DNA of 64,000 bases from positions 62,001 through 126,000 of the forward strand of contig NZ_BMXP01000004.1 of the NCBI RefSeq assembly GCF_014651815.1. The letters run 5' to 3'. Made by a program: the position numbers and the translations under genes. This DNA is from Alteromonas halophila. Its GTDB lineage: Bacteria; Pseudomonadota; Gammaproteobacteria; Enterobacterales; Alteromonadaceae. The notes beneath the pieces were generated by a model, which made no database searches, was not told the origin of the DNA, and was given only the letters and a program-made list of their open reading frames with translations. Within the stretch, counting starts at the first letter, position 1; each line of letters begins with the position of its first letter. Positions 26,024 through 35,074 of this stretch are shown in pieces.

Positions 26024-27202
26024 TTAACATTCACCATCACTAAACAGTGCCATCAGCATGTCTGTATACACATCTTCCAGTGTCAGAAGGTCAGAGAGAT
26101 GAATATTTTCATTCACCTGATGTATTGAGGTATTCGGCACGCCCAGTTCCACCACCTGGGTTTGCTCTGAGGCAAAAAAGCGACCATCTGACGTACCCCC
26201 CGAGGTGCTGATAAGCGGATAACGCCCGGTCGCTTTCACAATTGCAGATTCTGCCGCCCGGATCAGGCATTTTCCGGTACGTGGCTGGCTAAGGAATGCC
26301 TCACATGGGCGTGACCAGGTAATTGCCGCAGTTGGATCGACCGCTTTAATAAGCTCGGTCAGCAGACGTGTCAGCGAGGCCTGATTATATTCACTGGAAT
26401 AACGCACGTTAAATTCAATCCGCCCGCTGCCCGGAGCCAGATTATCGGTAAACGTTCCGCTATCCACATGCGTTACCTGCAAGGTCGTCCCCGGAAAATC
26501 TGCACTGCCTTCATCCCACGGATAGGCAAGCAGCGCCTGAATGATGGCAGCGGCCTTATGAATAGCATTATTGCAATGCTGAGGATACGCGACATGGCCT
26601 TGCTTACCAGTTATCTTGACGCTTGCTGATAACGAACCGCGACGCCCAACCTTGATCGTATCACCGGTATACTGCGATGCCGACGGTTCACCGACCAGAC
26701 ACATATCCAGTGTGACGCCTTGCTCATCAAGATACTGCTTGATCCACTTAGAGCCATCTTCGGCCTCTCCTTCCTCATCGCTGGTTATTAGCCACCAGAA
26801 ACTGACATTCTCAGGGCTGACACTCGCCACCGTCCGCGCGGTGGCACTTAGCATGGCGGCAATACCAGTTTTCATATCCGCCGCCCCGCGACCATAAAGC
26901 CGACTTTCGCTTATCGTGGCTACGAACGGCTCAAACTGCCAGTGTTCAAGTGGACCGGGAGGAACGACATCCGTGTGACCACTAAAAGCAATATGACGGG
27001 AGCCCTGCCCCCAGCGGGCAACAAGATTGCTCACGTTGTTAATTTGATAATGCTCACAGGAAAATCCGAAGTGCGCCAGTTGCTCTGCTATAAACATCTG
27101 GCAACCGCCGTCATCAGGCGTGACGGAGGGCATGTGGATAAGCGTTCTTGCGTACTCAACTGACTGCGTTATGTGAGTAGCACCGAGTGACCTGGTTGTC
27201 AT
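26024..27202 (-). CDS. dapE: succinyl-diaminopimelate desuccinylase
   Basis: 392 residues from the ATG at 27202, which has AAGG upstream; the frame is open 21 codons further, but those have no ribosome site. M20 metallopeptidase features are present: FSGHTDVVPPGP, GRGAADMKTGIA, TSDEEGEAEDGS, VGEPSAS, and the C-terminal STSGGTSDGRFF with NTSIHQVNENI. DapE removes succinate from N-succinyl-LL-diaminopimelate in lysine and cell-wall synthesis, using two zinc ions. It has 10-15 residues more than the E. coli enzyme, at the N-terminus. A 597-base gap lies upstream. Confidence 0.93.
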   Translation of the reverse strand: MTTRSLGATHITQSVEYARTLIHMPSVTPDDGGCQMFIAEQLAHFGFSCEHYQINNVSNLVARWGQGSRHIAFSGHTDVVPPGPLEHWQFEPFVATISESRLYGRGAADMKTGIAAMLSATARTVASVSPENVSFWWLITSDEEGEAEDGSKWIKQYLDEQGVTLDMCLVGEPSASQYTGDTIKVGRRGSLSASVKITGKQGHVAYPQHCNNAIHKAAAIIQALLAYPWDEGSADFPGTTLQVTHVDSGTFTDNLAPGSGRIEFNVRYSSEYNQASLTRLLTELIKAVDPTAAITWSRPCEAFLSQPRTGKCLIRAAESAIVKATGRYPLISTSGGTSDGRFFASEQTQVVELGVPNTSIHQVNENIHLSDLLTLEDVYTDMLMALFSDGEC

Positions 27203-27281
27203 TTCTAAACCTTGACAAAAATGTGATTGCACGGCTAGTACACAATATGCAAATGACAGCCTCATAACGATATTGCGACAG

Positions 27282-27297
27282 TTTTTTTACACTCAAA
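27282..27297 (+). repeat. 16-base direct repeat, copy 1
   Basis: TTTTTTTACACTCAAA, identical to the copy at 27505-27520. It lies 80 bases before the dapE start in dapE's own direction. Confidence 0.6.
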
Positions 27298-27381
27298 AAC
27301 TGTTCATAAAACAAGCACTAAAATAATATTGCTGAATCCTGTACGGGTCTCGCGCATTTCATAAAAACATTAAAAACTCCC

Positions 27382-27402
27382 ACCTGTCAGTGCCTGACAG
27401 GT
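27382..27402. repeat. perfect inverted repeat in the dapE/subtilase gap
   Basis: ACCTGTCAG, TGC, CTGACAGGT: nine perfect pairs around a three-base centre. There is no T-run on either side, so it looks more like a protein-binding operator than a terminator. Confidence 0.65.
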
Positions 27403-27504
27403 AAGTAAGAAAAACCTAATTAAAAAAATTAATGCGCCGATGCGCAAAACAACCCAGAAAATGGCGGAGAAATGATCACGTAGTCAGCAGCACAAAGTGT
27501 TGAA

Positions 27505-27520
27505 TTTTTTTACACTCAAA
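27505..27520 (+). repeat. 16-base direct repeat, copy 2
   Basis: Identical to 27282-27297. It lies about 280 bases before the subtilase start. Confidence 0.6.
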
Positions 27521-27799
27521 CCCTTACAGATGGTCAAATAACACCCTTTCTGTTTACTATTCAAACACTTGCCATTTATGGCTCAGTGATTGCTTCAGTT
27601 TTTTCAGAATAATAAATCCTTCGTACGCTACTAACGTCAATCATGATTTGTGAGCTGCTCACGCAACTGTGACGAATCTTCGTTGTTGGTTCTTCGTTTC
27701 TCGTAGCCCGAGTACCGCTTTGCTATCAGGCAGACCATTTCTGCCGGTGCAACAAACGGTGACCATTGAGTCATCAATAAAACCAAGAAGGGAGAGAAG

Positions 27800-30700
27800 A
27801 TGAAGTATAATAAAATTCTCACTGGCATGGCCCTTTCAGGCGCCATGGTAAGCTGTGTTGTCGCAGCCCCCAGTAATATAGTCCAGACAGATCCTAGTAA
27901 GTTTTCTGAGGCGGGTTCGGCTCCTGTCGTCGCTCAGTCTCACAATGTATATATCGTTCAGCTTAAAGGTGCACCCGCGATTGCGAAAGCATCTGAGCTC
28001 GGCGAACTGGCTCCCAGTAACCCGGCAGCCGGCAATTTTGGCAATAAGTACGACCCTACTTCGCCCAAAGTTTCTGAGTACATCAATGCGGTGAAACAGC
28101 GTCAAAGCAAAGTCGCAACCGACATTGGTTCTATTAAAATCATCCATAGTTACTCGCATACTTACAACGGCTTCTCAGCACGTCTGACGGACAGCCAGGT
28201 TAATGCGCTTAAAAACCACCCTGATGTTGCCAATGTCTACCATGACGAACTGCATCAGCCAGAAACCGCCAATACGCCAGAGTTTCTGGGACTGACAGGT
28301 CCGGGTGGTCAGCATACGCTGGGAATTAAAGGCGAGGACGTCATTGTCGGTATTCTTGATTCAGGTATCTGGCCCGAGAACCCGTCTTTCAGCGAGGACT
28401 CTCAGGTGTCTGAGCTCGCTTATGGCGCACCACCGGAAGGATGGGAAGGCGCCTGTAACGAAGGTAGCGTCGGTGAGTTTGTAAACAGCTCTGGCGTTGT
28501 GGTGTACAACGATGACACTGCACCCGCAGACACGTTTACCTGTAACAACAAACTGATTGGTGCACGTTACTTCGGTGAAACATTCTCCAGCGTGTATGAA
28601 ATTCAATTCGCACTGGGTGAGTTTGCCTCACCGCGCGATGCTGATGGTCACGGAAGTCATACCGCCTCAACCGCAGCGGGTAATGCTGGTGTTACTGCCA
28701 CCATTCAGGGCGTAGACGTTGGTACGGTGTCTGGCATGGCACCTCGTGCCCGGATTGCGGCCTACAAAGTGTGCTGGAACGCCAACTACGTCAGCCCGGA
28801 CGGAGTTAATGAGCGCGGCTGTTTCTTTGGTGACAGCATGGCCGCCATCGACCAGGCCGTCGTTGACGGTGTCGATATACTTAACTACTCCATCGGCAAC
28901 AGCAACAGCATTAATTCACCGGTCTATAACGCAGCGTTGCGTGCGGCAGATGCAGGTGTATTCTTCTCTGCGTCGGCAGGTAACAGCGGTCCGACTGCTG
29001 GTAGTGTAGGCAACATTGCCCCTTGGGTAACCACTGTTGCGGCGTCCACCTATGACGGCGAGTCTGCTCTGATTGGTAGTGAACTTGAGATAAACTCCGG
29101 TGATCTGGAAGGTCAGGCAGTCTTCTCTATTTCATCAACCATCGGTACGGATATTCCTGAAGAAGGTTTCTCCGGTGATCTTGGCCTGGCCGAACCGCGC
29201 CTCGCTTGTGACCCGCTGTCCAGTGATCTCACCGGCCAGATTGCGCTGATTGAGCGTGGAACCTGTGCGTTTGATATCAAATTTCAAAACGCTGTAGACG
29301 CAGGTGCAGAAGGAATTGTTGTCTTTACCGATAACCGCACGCCTGTCGCAATGGGCGGCAACTTAAGCTTTGATATACCGGCTGTGATGGTCGAACGCCC
29401 AGTCGGGCTGGATTTAGTCGACAGTGTAAACAATGGCACGACAAACGTGACCATGACCACCTCACCGGCAGCGACCACAGCCACTGAAGTCGGCAATTTA
29501 ATGGCAGACTTCTCGTCAAGGGGTCCAAACCCGCAAACGGCCGATATTCTTAAACCTGATATCACCGCTCCGGGTGTACGTATTCTTGCAGCGACCAGCT
29601 CAAACCAGTTTGAGTTCGGCGGAAATGTGGATGGCGAGTCATACGCATATTTGCAAGGTACGTCCATGTCCAGCCCACATATTGCTGGCCTGGCAGCCCT
29701 GTTTAGGGGTCAGTACCCAGAGTGGACACCTGCGCAAATCAAATCAGCCCTTATGACGGCCGCACGCCAGGATGTGTTGAAAGAAGACGCATTTACGCCT
29801 GCCGACCCATTTGACTTTGGTGCTGGTCATGCTGATCCGGTTCCGTCAATGAACCCAGGGCTCGTATACAGCGCCGATACCGGTGACTACCTGGCGTTTC
29901 TCTGTGGTCAGGGCGAATCAGGACTGGTCGCTACCTTAAGCGAACAGACCTGTGAAGGACTGGAAGAGTCGGGCTTCTCATTTGATGCCAGCCAGCTCAA
30001 CTACCCCTCGATTGCCATTGAACAACTGGAAGGCAGTGAGACAATTTTCCGTACCGTTACCGACGTGACCGGTGCCGGCGGGACTTACTCGTTCAACATC
30101 GAAGCGCCTGCTGGCGTGGAAGTGTCAGCCACCGCCATCGACAGCGACGGTAACGCAATTGGCGACGGCATGCTGGAGGTATCTGCTGATGGTACTGCCA
30201 GTTATGCTCTGACCTTCACTACAACAGATGATGCCACCCCGGAAGAGTGGGTGTTTGGCTCACTGACGCTGGAAGGCAACAATGGCATTAATGTTCGCAG
30301 TCCAATTGCCGTGAAGCCAGCTCTGGAAGCCACTATTGATGTGCCAGAGTCACTGTCACTTCAGTTGCAACGCGGTCGCGCGGCCATTTACGTGCAGACC
30401 TTCTATTCTGGTCAGTTCAGCGTTGAACACCAGGGCTTGACACCTGCCGCCGGATTAGCAGGAACGGCTATTTCGCAACCGGGTGAGTTTAGCTTCAATG
30501 CGAACCTTGATACGGCAACATTCTTTACCGTTGGCGAAGGCACTTCATTGCTGCGGTTTGTTCTGACTGATGCTCTGGTTGATGCCGAAGGCGCTGACAT
30601 TAACCTGTTGCTCTACCGCTGTGTTGATTTTAGCTGCTTGCCTGTAGCGACGTCGACTGGACCTGGCTCTAACGAAGACATTACTGTCGTTAACCCTGTT

Positions 30701-30985
30701 CCAAACGACCCCGCTGATCCTGGAGCGCTGTACATTTTGTTTGCCCATGGGGTAGATACAGCGGGTCAGGATTCCGTCGACTACACGTCACTGGTGTGGT
30801 TCGTAGATCAGGCAGAAAGTACCACCCGGGTCAGTGCGTCGCCTCGCGCCATCGCCAATCGTTTCCAGAATGTTTATCTCTTAAGCAGAGGACTGGATCC
30901 CAATCAGCTTTACATGGGAACCATGACATTCTTTGACAATGCCGGTGAGTCTCAGGGCACCACCGTACTGGAAGTACAACCTTAA
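27800..30985 (+). CDS. secreted subtilisin-like serine protease (S8)
   Basis: 1061 residues. A Sec signal peptide covers residues 1-23 (KILTGMALSGAMVSCVVAAP). An I9-type propeptide follows (HNVYIVQLKGAPAIA to SHTYNGFSARLT), then the S8 catalytic domain with Asp187 in VGILDSGIWP, His284 in DGHGSHTAS and Ser624 in GTSMSSPHIAG. A PA domain (ALIERGTCAFDIKFQNAVDAGAEGI at about 490-545, shown as the insert) interrupts the catalytic domain. The C-terminal about 350 residues are beta-sandwich, Fn3-like. This layout is that of large exported subtilases of marine bacteria that degrade proteins outside the cell. The start has AGGGAGAGAAG before it. A hairpin and a small PEP-CTERM-like gene follow. Confidence 0.95.
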   Translation: MKYNKILTGMALSGAMVSCVVAAPSNIVQTDPSKFSEAGSAPVVAQSHNVYIVQLKGAPAIAKASELGELAPSNPAAGNFGNKYDPTSPKVSEYINAVKQRQSKVATDIGSIKIIHSYSHTYNGFSARLTDSQVNALKNHPDVANVYHDELHQPETANTPEFLGLTGPGGQHTLGIKGEDVIVGILDSGIWPENPSFSEDSQVSELAYGAPPEGWEGACNEGSVGEFVNSSGVVVYNDDTAPADTFTCNNKLIGARYFGETFSSVYEIQFALGEFASPRDADGHGSHTASTAAGNAGVTATIQGVDVGTVSGMAPRARIAAYKVCWNANYVSPDGVNERGCFFGDSMAAIDQAVVDGVDILNYSIGNSNSINSPVYNAALRAADAGVFFSASAGNSGPTAGSVGNIAPWVTTVAASTYDGESALIGSELEINSGDLEGQAVFSISSTIGTDIPEEGFSGDLGLAEPRLACDPLSSDLTGQIALIERGTCAFDIKFQNAVDAGAEGIVVFTDNRTPVAMGGNLSFDIPAVMVERPVGLDLVDSVNNGTTNVTMTTSPAATTATEVGNLMADFSSRGPNPQTADILKPDITAPGVRILAATSSNQFEFGGNVDGESYAYLQGTSMSSPHIAGLAALFRGQYPEWTPAQIKSALMTAARQDVLKEDAFTPADPFDFGAGHADPVPSMNPGLVYSADTGDYLAFLCGQGESGLVATLSEQTCEGLEESGFSFDASQLNYPSIAIEQLEGSETIFRTVTDVTGAGGTYSFNIEAPAGVEVSATAIDSDGNAIGDGMLEVSADGTASYALTFTTTDDATPEEWVFGSLTLEGNNGINVRSPIAVKPALEATIDVPESLSLQLQRGRAAIYVQTFYSGQFSVEHQGLTPAAGLAGTAISQPGEFSFNANLDTATFFTVGEGTSLLRFVLTDALVDAEGADINLLLYRCVDFSCLPVATSTGPGSNEDITVVNPVPNDPADPGALYILFAHGVDTAGQDSVDYTSLVWFVDQAESTTRVSASPRAIANRFQNVYLLSRGLDPNQLYMGTMTFFDNAGESQGTTVLEVQP

Positions 30986-30990
30986 AATAA

Positions 30991-31020
30991 AAAAAGGCGG
31001 GAGCGCAGTAGTGTGCTCCC
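30991..31020. terminator. hairpin after the subtilase gene
   Basis: A 6-bp GC stem GGGAGC (30999-31004) with GCTCCC (31015-31020). The T-run needed for rightward termination is missing; the A-run lies before the stem, so on paper it would terminate leftward transcription. It may act as a 3' stabiliser. Confidence 0.4.
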
Positions 31021-31051
31021 GGTAGTTAAATAAAAAAGTAGGAAGTAAATT

Positions 31052-31603
31052 ATGAAGTCTTTAACAACACCTTTTATCAGAGCGTTTGTGGGTCTGACAA
31101 TATTGTTATCTACCTCGTTTGGTGCAAATGCGACCCTTATTACACAGGATGTTCTTGATCTTTTTACTGGTGACAGACTAGGTTCGATTACCGTAAAAAT
31201 GAACGACAACCTGTACAATACCGGGTTCGCCAGCAGCGGGTTCGGCGATGACGTTCGCGTGGTCAACTTTGAGTTAGGCGACCTGTACTCGTGGGGCGAT
31301 GAGCTGGATATTATTTTTGCAGATGTAGAAATTGATACCAACAACCTGTTTGCGGGGATCCAGTTTTTGAATCTGGACACCAATGATGTGGGTTTCGGTT
31401 CATTGACGTGGGCTTATCAGATGGACTACGACGCGTTCTTCGGCTCAGGTTTTCTGGATATATTCCAGGTTAGCAATGGTGGTTTTGTAGATTTCTACAC
31501 CATCACGCTGGGTCAGGCTTCGGTGGTTTCAGCCCCCGCCACAATGGGCTTACTGGTACTGGCGCTTTCTGCAGTATTTGTGCGCCGCAGACGTCTGATC
31601 TAA
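31052..31603 (+). CDS. secreted protein with variant PEP-CTERM-like sorting tail
   Basis: 183 residues. A signal peptide runs to about residue 27 (LLSTSFGANA). The mature part is rich in Asp, Phe and Gly and has no cysteine. The C-terminus VVSAPATMGLLVLALSAVF followed by RRRR has the build of a PEP-CTERM signal: a short motif, a transmembrane helix, and an Arg cluster. The motif reads SAPAT instead of the usual PEPAT. Such proteins are processed by exosortases and end up at the surface or in the matrix. No exosortase gene is in this window. It may be cotranscribed with the subtilase and ends at a clear terminator. The mature domain is not one I recognise. Confidence 0.7.
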   Translation: MKSLTTPFIRAFVGLTILLSTSFGANATLITQDVLDLFTGDRLGSITVKMNDNLYNTGFASSGFGDDVRVVNFELGDLYSWGDELDIIFADVEIDTNNLFAGIQFLNLDTNDVGFGSLTWAYQMDYDAFFGSGFLDIFQVSNGGFVDFYTITLGQASVVSAPATMGLLVLALSAVFVRRRRLI

Positions 31604-31620
31604 TATAAAAGACCACTACG

Positions 31621-31648
31621 AAAAAAGCCCGGTTCGCCGGGCTTTTTA
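31621..31648 (+). terminator. intrinsic terminator after the PEP-CTERM-like gene
   Basis: A 7-bp stem AGCCCGG (31626-31632), loop TTCG, CCGGGCT (31637-31643), followed by a T-run. It also has an A-run upstream, so it could act in both directions. Confidence 0.88.
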
Positions 31649-31672
31649 ATATCTGTTGCAGGACAATTTTTT

Positions 31673-32017
31673 ATGTTAGGCACGTTACGAACTGTTTTAC
31701 TGGCAACGCTGCTATGCACATCTCCACTCCTTCTCGCCTGCTCTAATAACGGAGACGCCGACATGCTGTCATTCACTGCCGAAGTCAGACCACACACCAT
31801 TGACAATGCCGTATACGTGTTAGTTGATAATGACGGGACGCGCTACGAGCCGATAAACCTGCCAATCGCATACAGGGTGGACGGAACCAGACTTGAGGTC
31901 ACAGCGACAAAAGTGACCGACCGCGCCAGCACCAGTCAGGCCGGCATGCTGATCAAGCTGGATAATATAAACCTGCTAAGCGAAGGGCAGGGAAAAAAGG
32001 AGGGGAACGTTTACTAA
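31673..32017 (+). CDS. small putative lipoprotein, unknown function
   Basis: 114 residues with a lipoprotein signal: a basic-hydrophobic start, then LLLAC with the lipobox Cys at residue 23. The mature part has the pattern of a small beta-rich domain (EVRPHTIDNAVYVLVDNDGTRYEP, IAYRVDGTRLEV). The residues after Cys are SNNGD, with no Asp at +2, so outer-membrane targeting is expected. I do not recognise the family. It stands alone between a terminator and a convergent small gene. Confidence 0.6.
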   Translation: MLGTLRTVLLATLLCTSPLLLACSNNGDADMLSFTAEVRPHTIDNAVYVLVDNDGTRYEPINLPIAYRVDGTRLEVTATKVTDRASTSQAGMLIKLDNINLLSEGQGKKEGNVY

Positions 32018-32078
32018 TCAGCGATCATTGTCATTTCGCGTCCCACTCGCTGGCGATGATATTGAGTACGGCCGCCTG

Positions 32079-32387
32079 CTAAAGCTGACTGGTGACCTTT
32101 ATAACGTGCTTATCCTGCTTACGTACATGCACCAGCACCTCGGCAAGGCGCAGTGTCACAATGCGTTGTTCTGTATCCTGGTACACAAGCTCGGCACGTT
32201 CGAATAGCAGTTGCTCCATCGGTTTGCCAATCACCAGCATCGTACGCCAGTTTTCAGGTAACTCCCCTGCCACTTCCTGTTGCGCCCAGCTTGCCTGGTG
32301 CCCTCGTTCTGCAAAACTCAACGCTGTCGACGGTACGCCTAAAAATGCTACCAGTAGTACTGCAAGAAGACCTTTCTTGCTGTTCAT
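32079..32387 (-). CDS. small exported protein, unknown function
   Basis: 102 residues from the ATG at 32387, chosen for its GGAGCGGG site; the frame is open 14 codons further without one. It has a signal peptide or anchor (KKGLLAVLLVAFLGVPSTALSF), followed by a basic-acidic domain ending LAEVLVHVRKQDKHVIKVTS. There are no cysteines and no motif I know. It is convergent with the lipoprotein gene at 31673-32017, with a 61-base gap. Function unknown. Confidence 0.55.
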   Translation of the reverse strand: MNSKKGLLAVLLVAFLGVPSTALSFAERGHQASWAQQEVAGELPENWRTMLVIGKPMEQLLFERAELVYQDTEQRIVTLRLAEVLVHVRKQDKHVIKVTSQL

Positions 32388-32625
32388 AATCCCGCTCCAA
32401 CAATAAGGTGATTGTGACGTCGCTGACATCAGGTAAAAACGTTGTTGTGCAAGTCCCGTACCTTGATAACATTAAAAAGTTAACCTACTGTTTTAATGAC
32501 AATTCGTTAATCTTTGCGATAATGCAGTGCGTAGGTATGGCAGGTAAAAGTGTCAGACTGTTGTCATTTATACACACTTCGGTAAGCGTGCTGTAACTGG
32601 CACCGAAATTGAACAAGGGCATCGT

Positions 32626-32796
32626 GTGATTAAAATTATCGTTCTTATTCCTTTAATACTGAGTTTACTGTGGTTCGGTTACCTCAAGCTTCAGGGATAC
32701 AGTATCGCGCAGGGTAAGCAAGGCTTCGCTTATATTCTGGTCTTGTCATTGGTGATCGCAGCGTTTTACTCGCTCATGCTGTTTGTCACGCATTGA
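32626..32796 (+). CDS. 56-residue small membrane protein
   Basis: A GTG start at 32626 with AAGGGC six bases upstream opens a frame of 56 residues ending in TGA at 32794-32796. It encodes two hydrophobic segments: IKIIVLIPLILSLLWFGYL, and FAYILVLSLVIAAFYSLML after a short polar loop (KLQGYSIAQGKQG). The clean two-helix pattern, ribosome site and absence of other candidates in the 520-base gap make it likely to be real. It would be an inner-membrane protein. I do not recognise a family. Confidence 0.6.
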   Translation: MIKIIVLIPLILSLLWFGYLKLQGYSIAQGKQGFAYILVLSLVIAAFYSLMLFVTH

Positions 32797-32860
32797 CGGG
32801 GACACTGCCCCTTAAGGTCCACGATGGTGCCAATGCGCTACGCGCCAGCCCGGCGCGGGC

Positions 32861-32893
32861 AAATAAAAAAGCCCGCATCATTGCGGGCTTTAA
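32861..32893 (-). terminator. intrinsic terminator of ppiD
   Basis: Stem AGCCCGC (32870-32876) with GCGGGCT (32883-32889). Reading leftward from ppiD, it is followed by TTTTTTATTT. Confidence 0.88.
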
Positions 32894-32910
32894 TGAAATC
32901 AGTCGTATAT

Positions 32911-34803
32911 TTACAGGTTTTCGCTTACCGTAATTTCCGCTTGCTCACGCAGAGCTTCAACATACTGCTGATACATCTGTTGCCCTGTCATCGTGGTCAA
33001 ACGCTGACGAAATGCGGTGGCCTGCTCCCCTTCAAGTGCTGGCGCTGCATTGATTGCCAGCAACTCAACAACAGCTGCATCGCCTGACACTGTCTTGGTG
33101 ACGTCAACATTCTGTCCTTGCTCGCTAGACAACACAAAGAGCGTGTCGACCATATTACGCGGCAGGCTGCCACCATTACGGGTTACCTGCTCTGCAGTTT
33201 GCCATTCAAGCCCTTTTTCCTCGAGCCTGGCTTCAACTGACTCTCCATTTGTCATGTCTGCAACCAGTTGTTGCGCCCAATCCAGGGCCGCATTTTGCGC
33301 TTTCTGTGCTTTCAGCATTGTGCTGATATCACTTTTCACTTCATCAAGCTGCTTCGTGCGCTGAGGCTCATGCCTGGCAACACGCATCACAACAACCGAC
33401 TCATCACCCAGCTCGATCACATCACTGTTCAGTCTGTCCTGGATCAGCTCATCAGAAAACGCAACATCAACGGCTGCCTGCGTATCTAATGGTGCAGGCG
33501 CACTCTCGCGGGTGAACAGCTCAGTACTGTTTACTTCTGCGCCAATTGCAGATGCAACATCGTCCAGTGTATCCGGCACCTCAAAGGCCAGCTCAGCCAT
33601 GGTGTTCTGCATTTCGTAGAATGTATCCAGTGCCTTGTCTTTGGCCAGGGTCTCGCGGATATCACCTCGCACATCGTCAAGGCTGGTAACCTGTTCGGGT
33701 TTGATATCGGTTAGCTTGATGATGTGGAAACCAAATTCTGTTTCGACAACCTCTGATACATCGCCCACGTTTTCAAGCGCAAACGCCGCTTCATCAAAAG
33801 CCGGATCCATCATATCGCGGGTGATAAATTCTAAATCACCGCCGTTTTCAGCAGAAAATGTATCATCTGATGAGGTTTCAGCCAGTTCGGCGAAGTCTGC
33901 ACCACCTTTAATCTCTTCAAGCAGTGCTTGCGCCTCATCCTGCGCCGCTGCTTCATCGTCACCAGCTTCTATCAGGATATGTGACACCCGACGCTCTTCG
34001 TCGGTCCGGTAGGCATTTTGGTTATTCTGATAATAAGTCTCTATTTCCTCATCAGTAACCGAAACATCATCGGTGAGGTCATTGGCATCAAGCAAGACAA
34101 ATTCAACCTGCACTTTTTCCTGGGTATCGAATGAGGCTATATTCGCGTCATAGTACGACTGAATTTCGTCATCGCTTAACGATACGTTATCGGTAAACGG
34201 CTGCGCTTCCACCGTAAGATAACGGGCATCGCGGCTTTGCTGCTGCAAGGCGTTGGCGCGTTTTAGTTCCGAAGGCAGGGTAAATTCTGAGTTACTCAGC
34301 GCAGCTGCAAGCTGACTCTGAGTCATCTGTGTTCTCAGGTAATCACGGAAATCAGTAACCTGAAACCCGTTCTGACGCAAAATTGTTTTAAAGCGCTCGT
34401 TATCGAATTCACCGTTATACTGAAATTCCTGCATATTAACGATAGCATCGCGGATTTGCTCATCGCTGACCCGCAGACCCAGTTCTTCAGCTTTTTGCTG
34501 GACCAGCTTCTCGCCTATTAACCGATCAAGCACATTACGGCGAAAATCGCGCATATATTCTTCGCTGGCAAACAATTGCGAAATGCTCTCGCCGTACTGC
34601 GATTCCATTCTGCCACGCTGGTTTTGATAAGCCCGCTCAAGCTCCTGAGCACTGATTTCTTCTCCGTTTACCGTTGCTGCTGCGGTAGATCCTGAAGATG
34701 TCAGATAACTTCCTACACCGGCGAATACGAAACTCAGGACAATCAGCGCGATGATCGCCATTGCCCATGGGCCCTGAGAACCTTCTCTGATTCTTTCTAG
34801 CAT
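32911..34803 (-). CDS. ppiD: periplasmic folding chaperone PpiD
   Basis: 630 residues with one N-terminal membrane anchor (about residues 14-34, MAIIALIVLSFVFAGVGSYL). A SurA-like N-domain follows (NGEEISAQELERAYQNQ and FRRNVLDRLIGEKLVQQKAEELG). A parvulin-type PPIase domain sits around residues 265-365 (RRVSHILIEAGDDE, FGFHIIKLTDIKPEQ), then a C-terminal chaperone region. PpiD is anchored in the inner membrane and helps newly exported proteins leave SecYEG. It lies directly after hupB, the standard order. Length matches E. coli (623). Confidence 0.95.
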   Translation of the reverse strand: MLERIREGSQGPWAMAIIALIVLSFVFAGVGSYLTSSGSTAAATVNGEEISAQELERAYQNQRGRMESQYGESISQLFASEEYMRDFRRNVLDRLIGEKLVQQKAEELGLRVSDEQIRDAIVNMQEFQYNGEFDNERFKTILRQNGFQVTDFRDYLRTQMTQSQLAAALSNSEFTLPSELKRANALQQQSRDARYLTVEAQPFTDNVSLSDDEIQSYYDANIASFDTQEKVQVEFVLLDANDLTDDVSVTDEEIETYYQNNQNAYRTDEERRVSHILIEAGDDEAAAQDEAQALLEEIKGGADFAELAETSSDDTFSAENGGDLEFITRDMMDPAFDEAAFALENVGDVSEVVETEFGFHIIKLTDIKPEQVTSLDDVRGDIRETLAKDKALDTFYEMQNTMAELAFEVPDTLDDVASAIGAEVNSTELFTRESAPAPLDTQAAVDVAFSDELIQDRLNSDVIELGDESVVVMRVARHEPQRTKQLDEVKSDISTMLKAQKAQNAALDWAQQLVADMTNGESVEARLEEKGLEWQTAEQVTRNGGSLPRNMVDTLFVLSSEQGQNVDVTKTVSGDAAVVELLAINAAPALEGEQATAFRQRLTTMTGQQMYQQYVEALREQAEITVSENL

Positions 34804-35023
34804 GATTACAATTAAACTCCGTTGCTTACTACCTGTTCCCGGCTGCTGTTCACCTGAAGGTATGGCGAGACAAGCCCGTGGAAAATACCGCGAGATTATA
34901 GCGTAAGCGCATTAGAATGTGTGAATTTTTAACCCGACTATCGGTGCCAGATCAGACGTTCAGTGTCGGATGTCAGGCACTGTTGTGCGCATATTCATAG
35001 CGAAACTTATCGTCGCTGGCACA

Positions 35024-35060
35024 AATAAAAAAGGCGATGGCACTGCCATCGCCTTTTTCA
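35024..35060 (-). terminator. intrinsic terminator of hupB
   Basis: A long stem AAGGCGATGGCA (35031-35042) with TGCCATCGCCTT (35044-35055), flanked by A-run and T-run, 14 or more bases after the hupB stop in its direction. It could also act rightward. Confidence 0.88.
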
Positions 35061-35074
35061 CTAAAAGGTGCTGC

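Larger units (their letters stand above)
27203..27799. other. 597-base AT-rich intergenic region with repeats
   Basis: No gene supported on either strand. It holds the divergent control regions of dapE and the subtilase. Two identical 16-base direct repeats (TTTTTTTACACTCAAA at 27282-27297 and 27505-27520) lie 207 bases apart. A perfect 9-bp inverted repeat is centred between them (27382-27402). Small frames inside have no ribosome sites. Confidence 0.7.

Noticed and set aside
32408-32596. A 62-codon rightward frame beginning MIVTSLTSGKNVV
   Set aside because: No ribosome site, no hydrophobic or domain pattern; it covers the promoter side of the small exported protein gene.
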